DNA of 64,000 nucleotides from Thalassotalea loyana (GTDB taxonomy: Bacteria > Pseudomonadota > Gammaproteobacteria > Enterobacterales > Alteromonadaceae), in NCBI RefSeq assembly GCF_030161435.1, contig NZ_BSSV01000004.1, forward strand, positions 1 to 64,000. Direction: 5' to 3'. Shown here piece after piece: positions 1 through 10,229 of the stretch. Each line of letters opens with the position of its first letter. Positions within the stretch are counted from its first letter, which is position 1. Under the pieces are notes generated by a model. The model saw nothing but the letters and a program-made list of their open reading frames with translations. It was not told where the DNA came from and did not search any database. The translations under genes were made by a program, and so were the position numbers.

Positions 1-350
1 GTGGCCGTTGCCTCGAAGCGAGATGCGCATTCTACGCTTCTCAGTTTTGATGTCAACAATTTTTTGAAAACTTTTTTCTAAAACTTTAGAAGATGTTTTC
101 ACAAGTTTGTTGAGGGTTTAATTAATCATTTGGTTAAATAAACATTTCAAAACAAATCTTTCATTCTTAGATGAAAGGATAAGCCCTATTTCTAAAACTT
201 ATCTTGTGACTTCGTCGAGCTGCCCCGTTGAAGTGGATGCGCATTTTAGGGATTTTATTTCCCACGTCAACACTTAATTTGAAATAATTTCAAATTATAG
301 TTCAAACGCACAAAAAGCGCACAATTAGCGCACTTTTTTCTCAATATTTC
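1..350. repeat. Noncoding stretch with a long imperfect direct repeat
   Basis: No convincing gene is present. GATGCGCATTCTA at 22-34 recurs as GATGCGCATTTTA at 236-248. Each copy is followed about 15-20 bases later by GTCAACA and then an AT-rich tract with a TTTGAAA core, so the two copies form an imperfect direct repeat of roughly 55 bases, 214 bases apart. The window starts inside or just before copy one, so the array may continue upstream. Function is unknown; it could be a dispersed intergenic repeat or a duplicated regulatory segment. Confidence 0.5.
312..338 (-). terminator. Weak candidate terminator after the D15-like gene
   Basis: The segment is AAAAAGCGC, a 7-base spacer, then GCGCACTTTTTT. 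It can fold with one mismatch, and it lies just past the stop codon of the minus-strand outer-membrane gene. The pairing is imperfect, so this is only a weak candidate. Confidence 0.3.
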
Positions 351-1394
351 TTAGAATGCTTCTTGCAAGCCTATATAAAAACCTTGATTGTCATCGTTCC
401 CAATTGCAATATCAAAACGTAAATGAACCTTATCTTTAGGTTGAAGTGCATAACGAGCTCCCACGCCGGCAGAGTAATACATTCCTTCTCGATTATTTTC
501 TTCTGCCGTGCCGCCTTCAATATTTGCCACACCTGCAAAACCAACAATCTTCCATTTTTCGGATATGTGGTAACGATACTCCGCTTGAATAGCACTCAAT
601 CTTTGTCCTGATATCTCACCCGCATTAAAACCTCTTAATGCACTTCGTCGTCCCAAGTATGATTCCCCAGAATATGGCGCCTCATCATTTACATACCGAC
701 CATAGTATCCCAACGCGACAACATCCTTTTGCCTAACAGTTATGTACTTGCTGTATTTTAGTTCGAGTAGATCATAGTCTTCATCAGAACCAAGTGAATC
801 CAGGTAGGAAAATGTGCTCACTTCAAATAACGCACCTTGCATCGGGTAGTAGAAGTTATCTCGACTGTCATATGTAACATTTAAACCAACACCATAAACT
901 TCATTATCAGACGCACCTGTCAATTCAAGAAATTCCTTTCCAGCTTCATTATCAGGTGAATAATTATTGAACATAGCAATACCATGGATACCTGCAAACC
1001 AGTTCTCTGCAACTTTCCAACTCTGACGATGAAACAGTCCATATGATTCACTGACAAACTCTGCATTACTGAAATCATTGTTGATATGTAAAAGCCAAGC
1101 TGCGGTCACTGCTCTTTGATTTCCATCATCAAAGTGCATCATGTTTCTTGCACCAATCGTATAGCTGTCTGTGTCGGTATATTGTGTTAACCCTAATAAT
1201 TGCGAACGTGGGTTTTCTTCACCCACATTATATAAATACGATCCCGTGACACCTACCCCCGTGCCCATACTTGGATTCGATGAGATGATAGGTGCAACAG
1301 CAAAAGACTTTTCCTCGTTTTCAGTTGAGGCGAGCAATAAAAATGACGGAGTAAATAAAAGAAGTGCTATTGAATAGATAGATAATTTAGCCAT
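351..1394 (-). CDS. BamA/TamA-like (D15 surface antigen family) outer-membrane protein
   Basis: 347-residue exported protein. Residues 1-22 form a signal peptide (positive start, then a leucine-rich core ending LLLAS). The remainder has the alternating, aromatic-rich pattern of an outer-membrane beta barrel and ends in Phe (QEAF), as barrels do. The stretch SYLGRRSALRGFNAGEIS near residue 245 carries the Arg-Gly-Phe signature of the Omp85/D15 C-terminal domain. It lacks the N-terminal POTRA repeats of BamA and TamA, so it is a barrel-only family member. Its substrate or assembly role cannot be read from sequence. It stands alone, with its 3' end next to a noncoding repeat region. Confidence 0.75.
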   Translation of the reverse strand: MAKLSIYSIALLLFTPSFLLLASTENEEKSFAVAPIISSNPSMGTGVGVTGSYLYNVGEENPRSQLLGLTQYTDTDSYTIGARNMMHFDDGNQRAVTAAWLLHINNDFSNAEFVSESYGLFHRQSWKVAENWFAGIHGIAMFNNYSPDNEAGKEFLELTGASDNEVYGVGLNVTYDSRDNFYYPMQGALFEVSTFSYLDSLGSDEDYDLLELKYSKYITVRQKDVVALGYYGRYVNDEAPYSGESYLGRRSALRGFNAGEISGQRLSAIQAEYRYHISEKWKIVGFAGVANIEGGTAEENNREGMYYSAGVGARYALQPKDKVHLRFDIAIGNDDNQGFYIGLQEAF

Positions 1395-1488
1395 TTGCTC
1401 ATAAACCTTGATTAAGCGTCTAAGTCAATAATAGCTAATTGGGGTTCACGGTATTGTTATTTTTATGGCAGATATAGGTTTAAAATGT

Positions 1489-1515
1489 AAAAAGCCAGCG
1501 AAACTGCTGGCTTTT
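1489..1515 (-). terminator. Rho-independent terminator of pssA
   Basis: GCCAGC (1494-1499), a 6-base loop, then GCTGGC (1506-1511), flanked by A and T runs. On the minus strand it reads as a GC stem followed by a T run, directly downstream of pssA. Confidence 0.8.
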
Positions 1516-1533
1516 CTATTTTAATGTGATTGA

Positions 1534-2316
1534 TTATTTTTTGTCGTTATCAAAGTCAGCATCATGATCATCGCCAACCACATGCTCTAATCTCAGCCGC
1601 TTAACAGACCTTATTGTAGTAACTGGGCCAGATAGCGCATATAACACAAAAATTGCCATTAGCAGTTCTGCTGGGCTAGAAGCTACAACGACAAAAATTA
1701 AAACGATGAATAGCACAACAAGAAAGTTAACTTTACCTTTCCAATCAACTTCTTTAAAACTGTTGTATCTAAAGTTACTCACCATTAATAAGCCGGAAAT
1801 AATCGTAATGATTCCCATAATTAGGCCGTAATCATGCCCGGTTATTTGGTATTCCGAACCAACCCAAACAATACTAGCAATAACACCTGCTGCAGCCGGG
1901 CTCGCTAAACCTTGGAAATATCGCTTATCTGCGACACCAACTTGTGTATTAAACCTTGCCAAGCGCAATGCTGCTGCGGCAACAAAGACAAAAGCGGCTA
2001 ACCAACCAAATTTGCCCATACCTGATAACGCCCAATTATAAGCAACTAAACCTGGTGCTATACCAAATGACACCATATCAGCCATAGAGTCATACTCAGC
2101 ACCAAATTCACTTTGTGTATTAGTAATACGAGCAACGCGACCATCCAGTCCGTCAAAAATCATCGCAATAAAAATAGCGATGGCTGCACTAACAAAATGA
2201 CCGTTCATAGAAGAAACAACAGCGTAAAAGCCAGAGAATAATCCTGCTGTTGTTAACAGGTTAGGTAACAAATAAATACCACGATTTGGCGTCGTTTCGT
2301 TTTCAGGTTGTGACAT
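1534..2316 (-). CDS. pssA: CDP-diacylglycerol--serine O-phosphatidyltransferase
   Basis: Inner-membrane enzyme that joins CDP-diacylglycerol and L-serine to make phosphatidylserine, the precursor of phosphatidylethanolamine. The 260-residue protein holds the full CDP-alcohol phosphotransferase signature D58-G59-x2-A62-R63-x8-G72-x3-D76-x3-D80, whose aspartates bind metal and perform catalysis. About seven hydrophobic segments follow. This is the integral-membrane subclass, not the E. coli peripheral phospholipase-D-like PssA. The C-terminus is acidic (DDHDADFDNDKK). It is transcribed alone, divergent from the DUF4124 gene, and ends at a clear hairpin terminator. Confidence 0.93.
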   Translation of the reverse strand: MSQPENETTPNRGIYLLPNLLTTAGLFSGFYAVVSSMNGHFVSAAIAIFIAMIFDGLDGRVARITNTQSEFGAEYDSMADMVSFGIAPGLVAYNWALSGMGKFGWLAAFVFVAAAALRLARFNTQVGVADKRYFQGLASPAAAGVIASIVWVGSEYQITGHDYGLIMGIITIISGLLMVSNFRYNSFKEVDWKGKVNFLVVLFIVLIFVVVASSPAELLMAIFVLYALSGPVTTIRSVKRLRLEHVVGDDHDADFDNDKK

Positions 2317-2483
2317 AGAATAATTTAAATAATCGAAAATTGACGGTAATTTAGCATATTAGAATGATGAGATGTAGCGTTTATCATGCTAAATATTTGT
2401 CAACTGTGTGTTGAATTGTTATAAGTTAAGACGAAGTTGTAATAAATTGCAGACAAATAGCTAAAATGGAGAACAGCGGGCAG

Positions 2484-2912
2484 ATGAAAAAATATGTTTT
2501 AGGGTTACTTGTTTTTTCAAGCTTTTGTTTCGGACAAAATGTAGTTGTTTACCGATGGGTTGATGAAAATAATGTGGTTCACTTTAGCCAACAACAACCG
2601 GCCCATGATAATTACACAACAATCACAATGTCTTCTCGCAGCAAGCAAACAACAAAATCACCTCAACCTACAGAACCTGAAGAACCAAGTCCTACGCCAA
2701 GCTTCAATGATGAGAACGATCCCCCTAGCTCGGTCGTATCAATGACGATTGAACAACGCTGTGAAGATGCACAAAACAACATAAAAACATTAAGTGCGTT
2801 TGACCAAGTCCAATATACCGACAGCCAAGGACAAGTTCATATCTTATCTAAAGAAGAAAAGCGACAGCAACTATTATTGAGCCAAAAACAAGTTGAGATC
2901 TACTGCCAATAA
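2484..2912 (+). CDS. DUF4124 domain-containing exported protein
   Basis: Small periplasmic or envelope protein of unknown function. The chosen start at 2484 gives an N-terminus MKKYVLGLLVFSSFCFG, a good signal peptide; an in-frame ATG at 2466 would add six polar residues before it. After cleavage comes the DUF4124 signature YRWVDENNVVHFSQQQP, in which a short W-x-D-x-x-x-x-H-F-S/T block is typical. A Pro/Ser/Thr/Glu-rich linker (about residues 58-85) and a C-terminal helical part with two cysteines follow. Family members are widespread in Gammaproteobacteria without an assigned role. It converges on clpB with only 22 bases between stops. Confidence 0.8.
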   Translation: MKKYVLGLLVFSSFCFGQNVVVYRWVDENNVVHFSQQQPAHDNYTTITMSSRSKQTTKSPQPTEPEEPSPTPSFNDENDPPSSVVSMTIEQRCEDAQNNIKTLSAFDQVQYTDSQGQVHILSKEEKRQQLLLSQKQVEIYCQ

Positions 2913-2934
2913 AAAGCCAGTAGATCCCAGTAAC

Positions 2935-5505
2935 CTATAAAATAACTAACTCACCGTTTTGCTGATCAATAGTAATTGATTGGCTGTTTTCAAAATCACC
3001 GGCTAACAATTTTTGCGCCAATGGGTTTTCAATGCCATTTTGAATAGCACGTTTTAATGGTCTTGCGCCGAATAATGGATCGAACCCAGCTTCTGCAATT
3101 AATGATACTGCAGCATCGGTGACTCTTAATTTCAAACCATTATCATTAAGGCGTTGTTCTAGGCCAGACAGTTGTATTCGCGCAATATGCTGAATTTGTT
3201 CAGCCTCCAAAGAATGAAATACCACGGTTTCATCAATGCGATTGATAAACTCTGGCTTGAAGTGATTACCCAATTCAGCCATTACCCCAGATTTCATTGC
3301 ATCATAATGCTCATCGCCTCCGAAAGTCTGGATAATTTCAGAACCTATGTTTGACGTCATGATAATGACAGTATTCTTAAAGTCGACTGTTCGGCCTTGC
3401 CCGTCCGTTAGTCGACCTTCATCTAATACCTGCAATAAGATATTATAGACATCAGGGTGTGCCTTTTCCACTTCATCTAGTAAAACGACTGAATATGGCT
3501 TTCTTCGGACGGCTTCAGTCAGATAACCACCTTCTTCGTACCCTACATAACCTGGAGGAGCACCTACTAAGCGGGCAACAGAGTGTTTCTCCATAAACTC
3601 AGACATGTCGACACGAATTAGCGCTTCCTCACTATCAAACATGAAAGCCGCTAACGCTTTTGTTAGCTCTGTCTTACCAACCCCCGTTGGCCCCAAAAAC
3701 AAGAATGAACCGATAGGTTGGTTTGGATCAGCAAGTCCAGCGCGAGAGCGTCTAATAGCATTGGAGACAGAAACAACGGCTTCGTCTTGACCAACAACAC
3801 GTTGATGAAGCTCATCTTCCATTCTCAGCAGCTTTTCACGCTCTTGTTCTAGCATTTTGGCAACAGGAATCCCAGTCGCTCGACTTAAAACATCGGCAAT
3901 TTCAACGTCGGTTACTTTATTCTTTAGCAAGTTCATGTCTTGCATTTCTGCTTGGCTTGCCAAATCAAGCTGTTTTTCTAGCTCAGGAATTTTCCCGTAT
4001 TGCAGTTCAGACATTTTGTTTAAGTCACCATTGCGCCTTGCCATGTCTAACTCAATTCGAGCCTGCTCCAATTCCTCTTTAATTGTTTGTGTACCATGGA
4101 TAGCAGCTTTTTCAGTTTTCCAAACTTCTTCAAGCTCGTCATATTGCGCTTGGTTATCATCCAGTTCTTGAGTTAACGCTGACAACCTTTGTCTAGAGGC
4201 ACTATCGCTTTCTTTTTCCAATGCTTTTTGTTCAAGCTTCAATTGAATAATTCGGCGTTCTAAACGATCTAAGTTTTCTGGCTTTGAATCCATCTGTAAT
4301 CGAATACTAGAAGCCGCTTCATCAATTAAATCGATAGCTTTGTCTGGTAACTGACGATCACTGATGTATCGATGAGATAGGCTAGCAGCAGCTACAATCG
4401 CAGGATCTGTAATTTCAACATTGTGGTGCAATTCATAACGCTCTTTTAAACCACGTAATATCGCAACCGTATCTTCAACACTTGGTTCATCGATTAAGAC
4501 TTTCTGGAAACGTCGCTCAAGAGCAGCATCTTTTTCAATGTACTGTCGATATTCATCAAGTGTTGTTGCGCCCACACAATGAAGCTCGCCACGAGCTAAC
4601 GCTGGCTTGAGCATGTTACCGGCATCCATTGCACCATCGGTTTTTCCTGCACCAACCATCGTGTGTAATTCGTCGATAAACAGAATAACCTGCCCTTCTT
4701 CCTTTGCAAGTTCGTTTAACACCGACTTTAATCGTTCTTCAAATTCACCGCGATATTTGGCGCCAGCAACTAATGCGCCCATATCCAGCGAAAGCACTTT
4801 CTTATTTTTAAGACCTTCAGGGATTTCACCATTGACAATACGCTGGGCTAACCCTTCGGCAATGGCTGTTTTACCCACACCAGGCTGGCCAATTAAGACA
4901 GGGTTATTTTTAGTCCTGCGTTGTAACACTTGAATTGTGCGTCTAATTTCATCGTCGCGACCAATAACAGGATCTAATTTCCCCTCTTCCGCACGCTCTG
5001 TTAAATTTACGGTGAACTTATCTAATGCTTGTCTTAAGTCTTCAGCGTTTTGCTCATTCACATTTTCGCCTTGGCGAACATGGTCGATTGCATCCTTAAT
5101 ACGCTTCTCGGTTGCGCCAAGGTTTTTAAGAATTTGCCCTAATACACCTTTGTCATGTACCGCGGCATATAAAAAGACTTCAGAAGAAATAAATTTGTCG
5201 CCAAGCTTTTGGGCATACTTGTCACACAAGTTAAGTAAAGTCACCATATTGCTTGAGAATTGAACTTCACCACCAACCCCTTCAACTTGGGCAAGTGACT
5301 CAAAGTTTTTTTCAAGTTGCACTTTTAAAGCATTAACATTGATACCAGCACTTTTTAACACAGTTACAATACTGCCACCTTGCTGATTCAACAAAGATAG
5401 CATTAAGTGTGTTGGCTCTATAAACTGATGATCTTTACCCAAAGCTAATGATTGAGCATCTGAAATAGCTACTTGAAAAGCTTGAGTTAATTTATCTAAA
5501 CGCAT
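2935..5505 (-). CDS. clpB: ATP-dependent disaggregase ClpB (Hsp100)
   Basis: Cytoplasmic AAA+ hexamer that pulls polypeptides out of aggregates together with DnaK/DnaJ/GrpE. At 856 residues it has the usual full ClpB length. The order is an N-terminal Clp_N repeat domain (1-145), AAA module 1 with Walker A GQPGVGKT near residue 205, a coiled-coil middle domain (about 405-525), AAA module 2 with Walker A GPTGVGKT near residue 605 and Walker B LLDEVEKA, and a C-terminal small domain. The long middle domain and absence of a ClpP-binding loop separate it from ClpA. A strong AAGGAG ribosome site precedes the ATG. The upstream region contains a heat-shock-type promoter. Confidence 0.97.
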   Translation of the reverse strand: MRLDKLTQAFQVAISDAQSLALGKDHQFIEPTHLMLSLLNQQGGSIVTVLKSAGINVNALKVQLEKNFESLAQVEGVGGEVQFSSNMVTLLNLCDKYAQKLGDKFISSEVFLYAAVHDKGVLGQILKNLGATEKRIKDAIDHVRQGENVNEQNAEDLRQALDKFTVNLTERAEEGKLDPVIGRDDEIRRTIQVLQRRTKNNPVLIGQPGVGKTAIAEGLAQRIVNGEIPEGLKNKKVLSLDMGALVAGAKYRGEFEERLKSVLNELAKEEGQVILFIDELHTMVGAGKTDGAMDAGNMLKPALARGELHCVGATTLDEYRQYIEKDAALERRFQKVLIDEPSVEDTVAILRGLKERYELHHNVEITDPAIVAAASLSHRYISDRQLPDKAIDLIDEAASSIRLQMDSKPENLDRLERRIIQLKLEQKALEKESDSASRQRLSALTQELDDNQAQYDELEEVWKTEKAAIHGTQTIKEELEQARIELDMARRNGDLNKMSELQYGKIPELEKQLDLASQAEMQDMNLLKNKVTDVEIADVLSRATGIPVAKMLEQEREKLLRMEDELHQRVVGQDEAVVSVSNAIRRSRAGLADPNQPIGSFLFLGPTGVGKTELTKALAAFMFDSEEALIRVDMSEFMEKHSVARLVGAPPGYVGYEEGGYLTEAVRRKPYSVVLLDEVEKAHPDVYNILLQVLDEGRLTDGQGRTVDFKNTVIIMTSNIGSEIIQTFGGDEHYDAMKSGVMAELGNHFKPEFINRIDETVVFHSLEAEQIQHIARIQLSGLEQRLNDNGLKLRVTDAAVSLIAEAGFDPLFGARPLKRAIQNGIENPLAQKLLAGDFENSQSITIDQQNGELVIL

Positions 5506-5556
5506 TCATTTTCTCCTTACTGCCATACTACTGGTCTTACGTTCACTATCTAAGTT

Positions 5557-5584
5557 AATAGGGGTAGATGAAGAAGAATTCAAC
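5557..5584 (-). promoter_or_regulatory. Candidate sigma32 (heat-shock) promoter of clpB
   Basis: Read on the minus strand, GTTGAA is followed after 14 bases by CCCCTATT. This is close to the RpoH consensus CTTGAA-N13/14-CCCCATnT. It ends 52 bases before the clpB start. The family is a classic RpoH target, which supports the assignment; the match itself is by eye. Confidence 0.65.
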
Positions 5585-5617
5585 TAAGGAATTTGATTTA
5601 GATCATTTGGGTTGGGA

Positions 5618-6379
5618 TTATTTGAGGCAAATGATCGTTGCCATTCGACCCGTGATTCCGTCTCGACGATATGAATAAAATCGTGTTTCGTCGATATAAG
5701 TACGCCTTCTGTCACACTCGATATTGACTACACCTAAATGTCTTAGTTGATACTCAGCAATAAACTGTAAATCAGCCAAATATTTTCCATCCTTTTGAGC
5801 GGTAAACCCAGCCGTTAGTTGTGGATCCAGTTCGGTAAAAGTCTCGAAAACGTCTTTACCAACTTCAAAAGATTGGGCTGAAATACAAGGGCCTAGCCAA
5901 GCCTTAATATTTGACGGCTCTCCACTCATTTGCTTAACCGTGTTGTCGATAATCTGTTTCGCTAGAGGCCGCCAACCAGCATGAATGGCAGCAATTTCCT
6001 GGTTTAATTCATCGATAAGTAAAATAGGCAAACAATCAGCGGTCATAATCGCTAATGCGATATTTTTTTTAGAGGTAATTGCTGCGTCGGCATCGGGTAT
6101 TGCCTCAGTAAACTGCTCAATAGTCGCAACATGATTACCATGTATTTGATTAAGCCACTGAATCTGAGTGTCTGGCGGTAAATATTGAGCCAGTGATTTT
6201 CTGTTCACAAGCACATCAGCGAGTTCATCATCTACATGAGTCGCTATGTTGAAGTCATTAAATGGAGATTGGCTTTGTTTACTCCCTGAAGGAGATAAAC
6301 GCGTTGTCGAAAAGGCCACTACACTGGTCAGTGGCCAATCAACAGATATTAATGCCGAATTAGTATTCGTCGCTCGCAT
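5618..6379 (-). CDS. pgeF: Peptidoglycan editing factor / YfiH-type multicopper-like oxidoreductase
   Basis: 253-residue member of the YfiH/laccase-domain family (DUF152). Family work assigns a peptidoglycan quality-control role in E. coli and laccase-like or purine-nucleoside activities in other members. The metal-site residues are visible: the His of NQIHGNHVA, the Cys of MTADCLPILL and the His of AAIHAGWRPL, plus WLGPCIS. Its first 20 bases overlap the 3' end of rluD, so the two genes are co-transcribed and probably translationally coupled. The rluD-pgeF-clpB order is conserved in Gammaproteobacteria. Confidence 0.9.
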   Translation of the reverse strand: MRATNTNSALISVDWPLTSVVAFSTTRLSPSGSKQSQSPFNDFNIATHVDDELADVLVNRKSLAQYLPPDTQIQWLNQIHGNHVATIEQFTEAIPDADAAITSKKNIALAIMTADCLPILLIDELNQEIAAIHAGWRPLAKQIIDNTVKQMSGEPSNIKAWLGPCISAQSFEVGKDVFETFTELDPQLTAGFTAQKDGKYLADLQFIAEYQLRHLGVVNIECDRRRTYIDETRFYSYRRDGITGRMATIICLK

Positions 6380-7334
6380 TGAGTTGCGTATCTTCTTTTA
6401 AGAGTTCGACTAATTTTTTGAAATCATCAGGTATTGGCGCATGCCACGTCATTTGCTCACCTGTGATCGGGTGGAATAACGATAGCATAGTTGCATGTAA
6501 TGCTTGGCGTTTAAATCCTCGCAAGTACTCCAAAAGCTCGGGCGTAGCATTTTTAGGTGGGCGCGGGCGACCACCGTATACCGGATCCCCGACCAACGGA
6601 TGTGTTATGTGTGCCATATGTACACGAATCTGGTGAGTACGACCCGTCTCGAGGCGCAGACGCAACCTCGTATGTAAGCGATACTTTTCCATCACTCGAT
6701 AATGAGTAACCGATGGCCGGCCAAACGGAGATATCGCCATTTGTGTTCGTTTTGTACCATGGCGACCAATCGGCTCATCGACCGTGCCACCTGCGGTCAT
6801 TATCCCGTTAGCAACCGCTTCATATTCACGAGTAATTTCGCGTGCCTGAAGTGCTTCAACTAGGTTGGTTTGAGCCGCAATTGTCTTTGCCACAACCATT
6901 AAGCCCGTTGTGTCTTTATCCAGGCGATGCACAATACCAGCTCGAGGCACTACATCTAATTGCGGGCAATGATGTAACAATGCATTTAATACTGTCCCAT
7001 CAGGATTACCAGCACCTGGGTGTACAACGAGATCTTTTGGCTTATTGATTACTAAAATGTCGTCATCTTCGTAAACAATATCTAGTGGTATATCTTGTGG
7101 TTCAAAGCGAATATCTGCTTCTACTTCCGCATTTATTTCAATATTTTCTCCACCAACGACCTTCTCTCTAGCCTTTGTAATTACTTGGCCATTTAAGGTA
7201 ACGTTACCCGCTAATATCCAATCTTTTAAACGAGATCGAGAATAATCAGGAAACATTTGGGCTAAAGTTTGGTCCAAACGCTTACCTAGGCAAGATTCTG
7301 GGACGATATTTTGATGTTGAATTTTTTCAGCCAT
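6360..7334 (-). CDS. rluD: 23S rRNA pseudouridine synthase RluD
   Basis: Makes pseudouridines 1911, 1915 and 1917 in helix 69 of 23S rRNA. An N-terminal S4 RNA-binding domain (about residues 7-70) precedes the RluA-type catalytic domain with HRLDKDTTGLMV. With the ATG at 7334 the catalytic aspartate falls at residue 139, the same number as in E. coli RluD, so this start is preferred over the upstream in-frame one at 7367. A GAGAG ribosome site lies just upstream. It heads the rluD-pgeF pair and is divergent from bamD. Confidence 0.95.
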   Translation of the reverse strand: MAEKIQHQNIVPESCLGKRLDQTLAQMFPDYSRSRLKDWILAGNVTLNGQVITKAREKVVGGENIEINAEVEADIRFEPQDIPLDIVYEDDDILVINKPKDLVVHPGAGNPDGTVLNALLHHCPQLDVVPRAGIVHRLDKDTTGLMVVAKTIAAQTNLVEALQAREITREYEAVANGIMTAGGTVDEPIGRHGTKRTQMAISPFGRPSVTHYRVMEKYRLHTRLRLRLETGRTHQIRVHMAHITHPLVGDPVYGGRPRPPKNATPELLEYLRGFKRQALHATMLSLFHPITGEQMTWHAPIPDDFKKLVELLKEDTQLNASDEY

Positions 7335-7462
7335 TAAACTCTCATTAATTAGCACTGTGCAAGGCATGTTTGCTAGGTTAGAATGCTTGCTAGTATTTTA
7401 CCCCGTCATAACGGGGTTTCATAATTTATTTTAACAAAAACCGTGTAGTGATACTGAAATAT

Positions 7463-8224
7463 ATGGAAAATTTGACAATAAAAGCGATGATTGTCGCGCT
7501 AGCAATTGGTTTAGCCGGCTGTTCTTCATCTGATAATAAAGACGTTGAGGTGGTACCAGATAAATCTGCACAAGCACTATTCGTTGACGCTCGAGAAGCA
7601 CTAGAAAGTGGCTTATTTCAAAAAGCCATCATAATTTTGTCTGCAATTGACTCACGCTTTCCGTTCGGCCCTATTTCGCATCAAGTTCAATTAGATTTGA
7701 TTTATGCCTATTATAAAAGTGGTGACTCTGCTCAAGGTATTGCCTTAACCGACCGCTTTTTAAAATTAAACCCTAATCACCCTCAAGTTGATTATGTTTA
7801 TTACATGCGTGCTTTGATTAATATCAGCACTGAAGAAAACTTGTTTCAGGATTTAGCTGGCATTGAGCGTGATGATCGCGATCCAACAGCTTCTCGTGAA
7901 GCATTTAAAGACTTAAAACACATCCTATCAAGCTACCCAGACAGTAAGTATGCTGCTGACGCACGCAAACGTATGGTGGCGATTAAATCACGCTTAGCAA
8001 AATATGAATTAGCAATTGCTCGTTACTACGTGAAGCGTGGCGCATTTGCCTCTGCTGCAAACCGTGGCCGTTATATTGTCGAAAACTTCGCACCAAGCCC
8101 AGAATTAGAGCCAGCATTAGAAATTATGGTTCAAAGCTATGAAAAACTTGGCTTAGATGATTTACGTGTTAACGCATTGCAAGTTTTAGCTGCTAATTAC
8201 CCAGATAATCGTTTAGTCGATTAA
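7463..8224 (+). CDS. bamD: Outer-membrane assembly lipoprotein BamD
   Basis: Essential lipoprotein of the BAM complex that inserts beta-barrel proteins with BamA. Starting at 7463, the signal peptide ends in the lipobox LAGC with the lipidated Cys at residue 20. The rest is a tetratricopeptide-repeat solenoid (for example ALFVDAREALESGLFQKAI and YPDSKYAADARKRM), about 250 residues as usual. An in-frame GTG at 7448 would add five residues and is less likely. Its position opposite rluD is conserved in Gammaproteobacteria. Confidence 0.95.
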   Translation: MENLTIKAMIVALAIGLAGCSSSDNKDVEVVPDKSAQALFVDAREALESGLFQKAIIILSAIDSRFPFGPISHQVQLDLIYAYYKSGDSAQGIALTDRFLKLNPNHPQVDYVYYMRALINISTEENLFQDLAGIERDDRDPTASREAFKDLKHILSSYPDSKYAADARKRMVAIKSRLAKYELAIARYYVKRGAFASAANRGRYIVENFAPSPELEPALEIMVQSYEKLGLDDLRVNALQVLAANYPDNRLVD

Positions 8225-8244
8225 GACTAACGCAATTAGAGATC

Positions 8245-8272
8245 AAAAAAGCCGACTTAACGTCGGCTTTTT
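8245..8272. terminator. Bidirectional terminator between bamD and glnB
   Basis: GCCGAC (8251-8256), loop TTAAC, GTCGGC (8262-8267), with a run of A before and T after. It sits between two convergent genes and can serve both strands. Confidence 0.88.
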
Positions 8273-8296
8273 AGTTACATGCATAACTAACAACAA

Positions 8297-8736
<440 letters not shown>

Positions 8737-8780
8737 ATTTTTAATTTCATTATTTAACGAATATTTCACAAGGTAGAAAA

Positions 8781-9611
8781 ATGGATCGACAAACGATCAT
8801 TGAAGAAATGCAAGTTCAAAGCGAAATCAGCCCAGGTTTTGAAATTAAACGCCGCGTCGACTTTATTAAAAAGCAGCTGTTGCAGTCAGGATTAAAACAT
8901 CTTGTTCTAGGTATTAGTGGCGGTGTAGATTCTTCGACTTGTGGACGTTTAGCACAGTTAGCGGTTAATGAGTTAAATGAAGAGCAAGCCGACACCTTCA
9001 AATTTATTGCAGTTCGTTTACCTTATGACATTCAAGCGGACGAAGCAGACGCACAGTTGGCATTAGAGTTTATTCAACCAACCCACTGTGTAACAACAAA
9101 CATTTTTAACGGTGCTCAAGGCATTCACAATGAGACGCTAAAAGCATTAGACGAGCAAAACATTTTATCCGCTAATGATGCACAAATAGACTTTTCAAAA
9201 GGTAATGTAAAAGCTCGTACACGCATGGTCACACAATATCATATCGCAGGTATTCTAGGTGGATTAGTGTTAGGAACAGACCATTCAGCAGAAAACATCA
9301 CAGGCTTTTTCACTAAGTGGGGTGATGGTGCATGTGATTTAATACCACTATTTGGTTTATCAAAACGCCAAGTAAGAATGTTAGCAAGAGAACTAGGTGC
9401 TCCTGAATCTCTTATTACCAAAGCACCTACTGCTGACTTAGAAGAGCTTGACCCTGGTAAAAAAGATGAAGATGCACTGGGTTTAAGCTACGATCAATTA
9501 GACGACTTTTTAGAAGGTAAGCCAGTTTCTACCGATGTAGAAAAACGCATTATCGATATTTACTTAAGAACACAGCACAAACGTCAACCTATCCCTACGA
9601 TTTATGATTAA
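8781..9611 (+). CDS. nadE: Ammonia-dependent NAD+ synthetase
   Basis: Last step of NAD biosynthesis: amidation of nicotinic-acid adenine dinucleotide with ammonia and ATP. The 276-residue protein is the short form without a glutaminase domain. The PP-loop SGGVDSS is at residues 46-52. [26 protein letters not shown] contains the family's substrate-binding segment, followed by the P2-type stretch [17 protein letters not shown]. It is preceded by AAGGTAG and followed closely by the fimT-like gene, though that gene has its own strong ribosome site. Confidence 0.95.
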   Translation: MDRQTIIEEMQVQSEISPGFEIKRRVDFIKKQLLQSGLKHLVLGISGGVDSSTCGRLAQLAVNELNEEQADTFKFIAVRLPYDIQADEADAQLALEFIQPTHCVTTNIFNGAQGIHNETLKALDEQNILSANDAQIDFSKGNVKARTRMVTQYHIAGILGGLVLGTDHSAENITGFFTKWGDGACDLIPLFGLSKRQVRMLARELGAPESLITKAPTADLEELDPGKKDEDALGLSYDQLDDFLEGKPVSTDVEKRIIDIYLRTQHKRQPIPTIYD

Positions 9612-9648
9612 ATAAATTAGGTCATGTTTGTTGAAAGGAGTTAGAGCC

Positions 9649-10206
9649 ATGAAATTTTTGAGCAAAGGATTTAGTTTGATTGAGCTCATGGTAACGGTAG
9701 CGATTCTAGGCATCGTCACCGCTATTGCAATGCCAAACATGACCGAATTTATGGTCCGTATGCGTGTCGACAACGAAGTGACTGAAATTCACAGCTTAAC
9801 TGTTTTGGCAAAAAACTATGCTGTTAATAGTGAAGAAGTGGTCACCGTATGTCCTCTTGCTTCAAATAATAGTTGCAGTAACAACTGGCAAAATGAAATT
9901 AGTGTTTTTATTGATGTAGACGGTGATGCGGTTTACGAAGAGTCAGATAACGACGCCATTATAAAAGTTAAATCAGCGATTAAAGATGGTGATCAACTCG
10001 ACTTTCCACGCACTAGCGTACGTTTTGCACCAACTGGCCGCCTAACAGGCGTAAGTAATGGAACCTTTGAGTATTGCCCTCAGAATTACGCGGACTTATC
10101 AAGGGGCGTAATTATCTCCCGCTCAGGAAGAGCTTACTTGTCATCGGATACCAATAACGATGGTAAAGAAGAGAATAGAAGTGGCGGCGTGATTAGCTGT
10201 GACTAA
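9649..10206 (+). CDS. fimT: GspH/FimT-family minor pseudopilin
   Basis: Exported minor pilin of the type IV pilus or type II secretion family. With the ATG at 9649 (AAAGGAG at 9634-9640 just upstream) the protein has 185 residues and a class III leader, MKFLSKG, then FSLIELMVTVAILGIV, with the Glu at +5 required by the PilD peptidase. The C-terminal globular part contains four cysteines and ends RSGGVISCD, as in FimT/FimU. An upstream TTG at 9628 is rejected because it would lengthen the leader. It points towards the pil operon instead of leading it, which is a rearranged version of the usual fimU/fimT-pilVWXY1E order. Confidence 0.85.
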   Translation: MKFLSKGFSLIELMVTVAILGIVTAIAMPNMTEFMVRMRVDNEVTEIHSLTVLAKNYAVNSEEVVTVCPLASNNSCSNNWQNEISVFIDVDGDAVYEESDNDAIIKVKSAIKDGDQLDFPRTSVRFAPTGRLTGVSNGTFEYCPQNYADLSRGVIISRSGRAYLSSDTNNDGKEENRSGGVISCD

Positions 10207-10229
10207 CACACCGCTTTATTTTTTTATGA

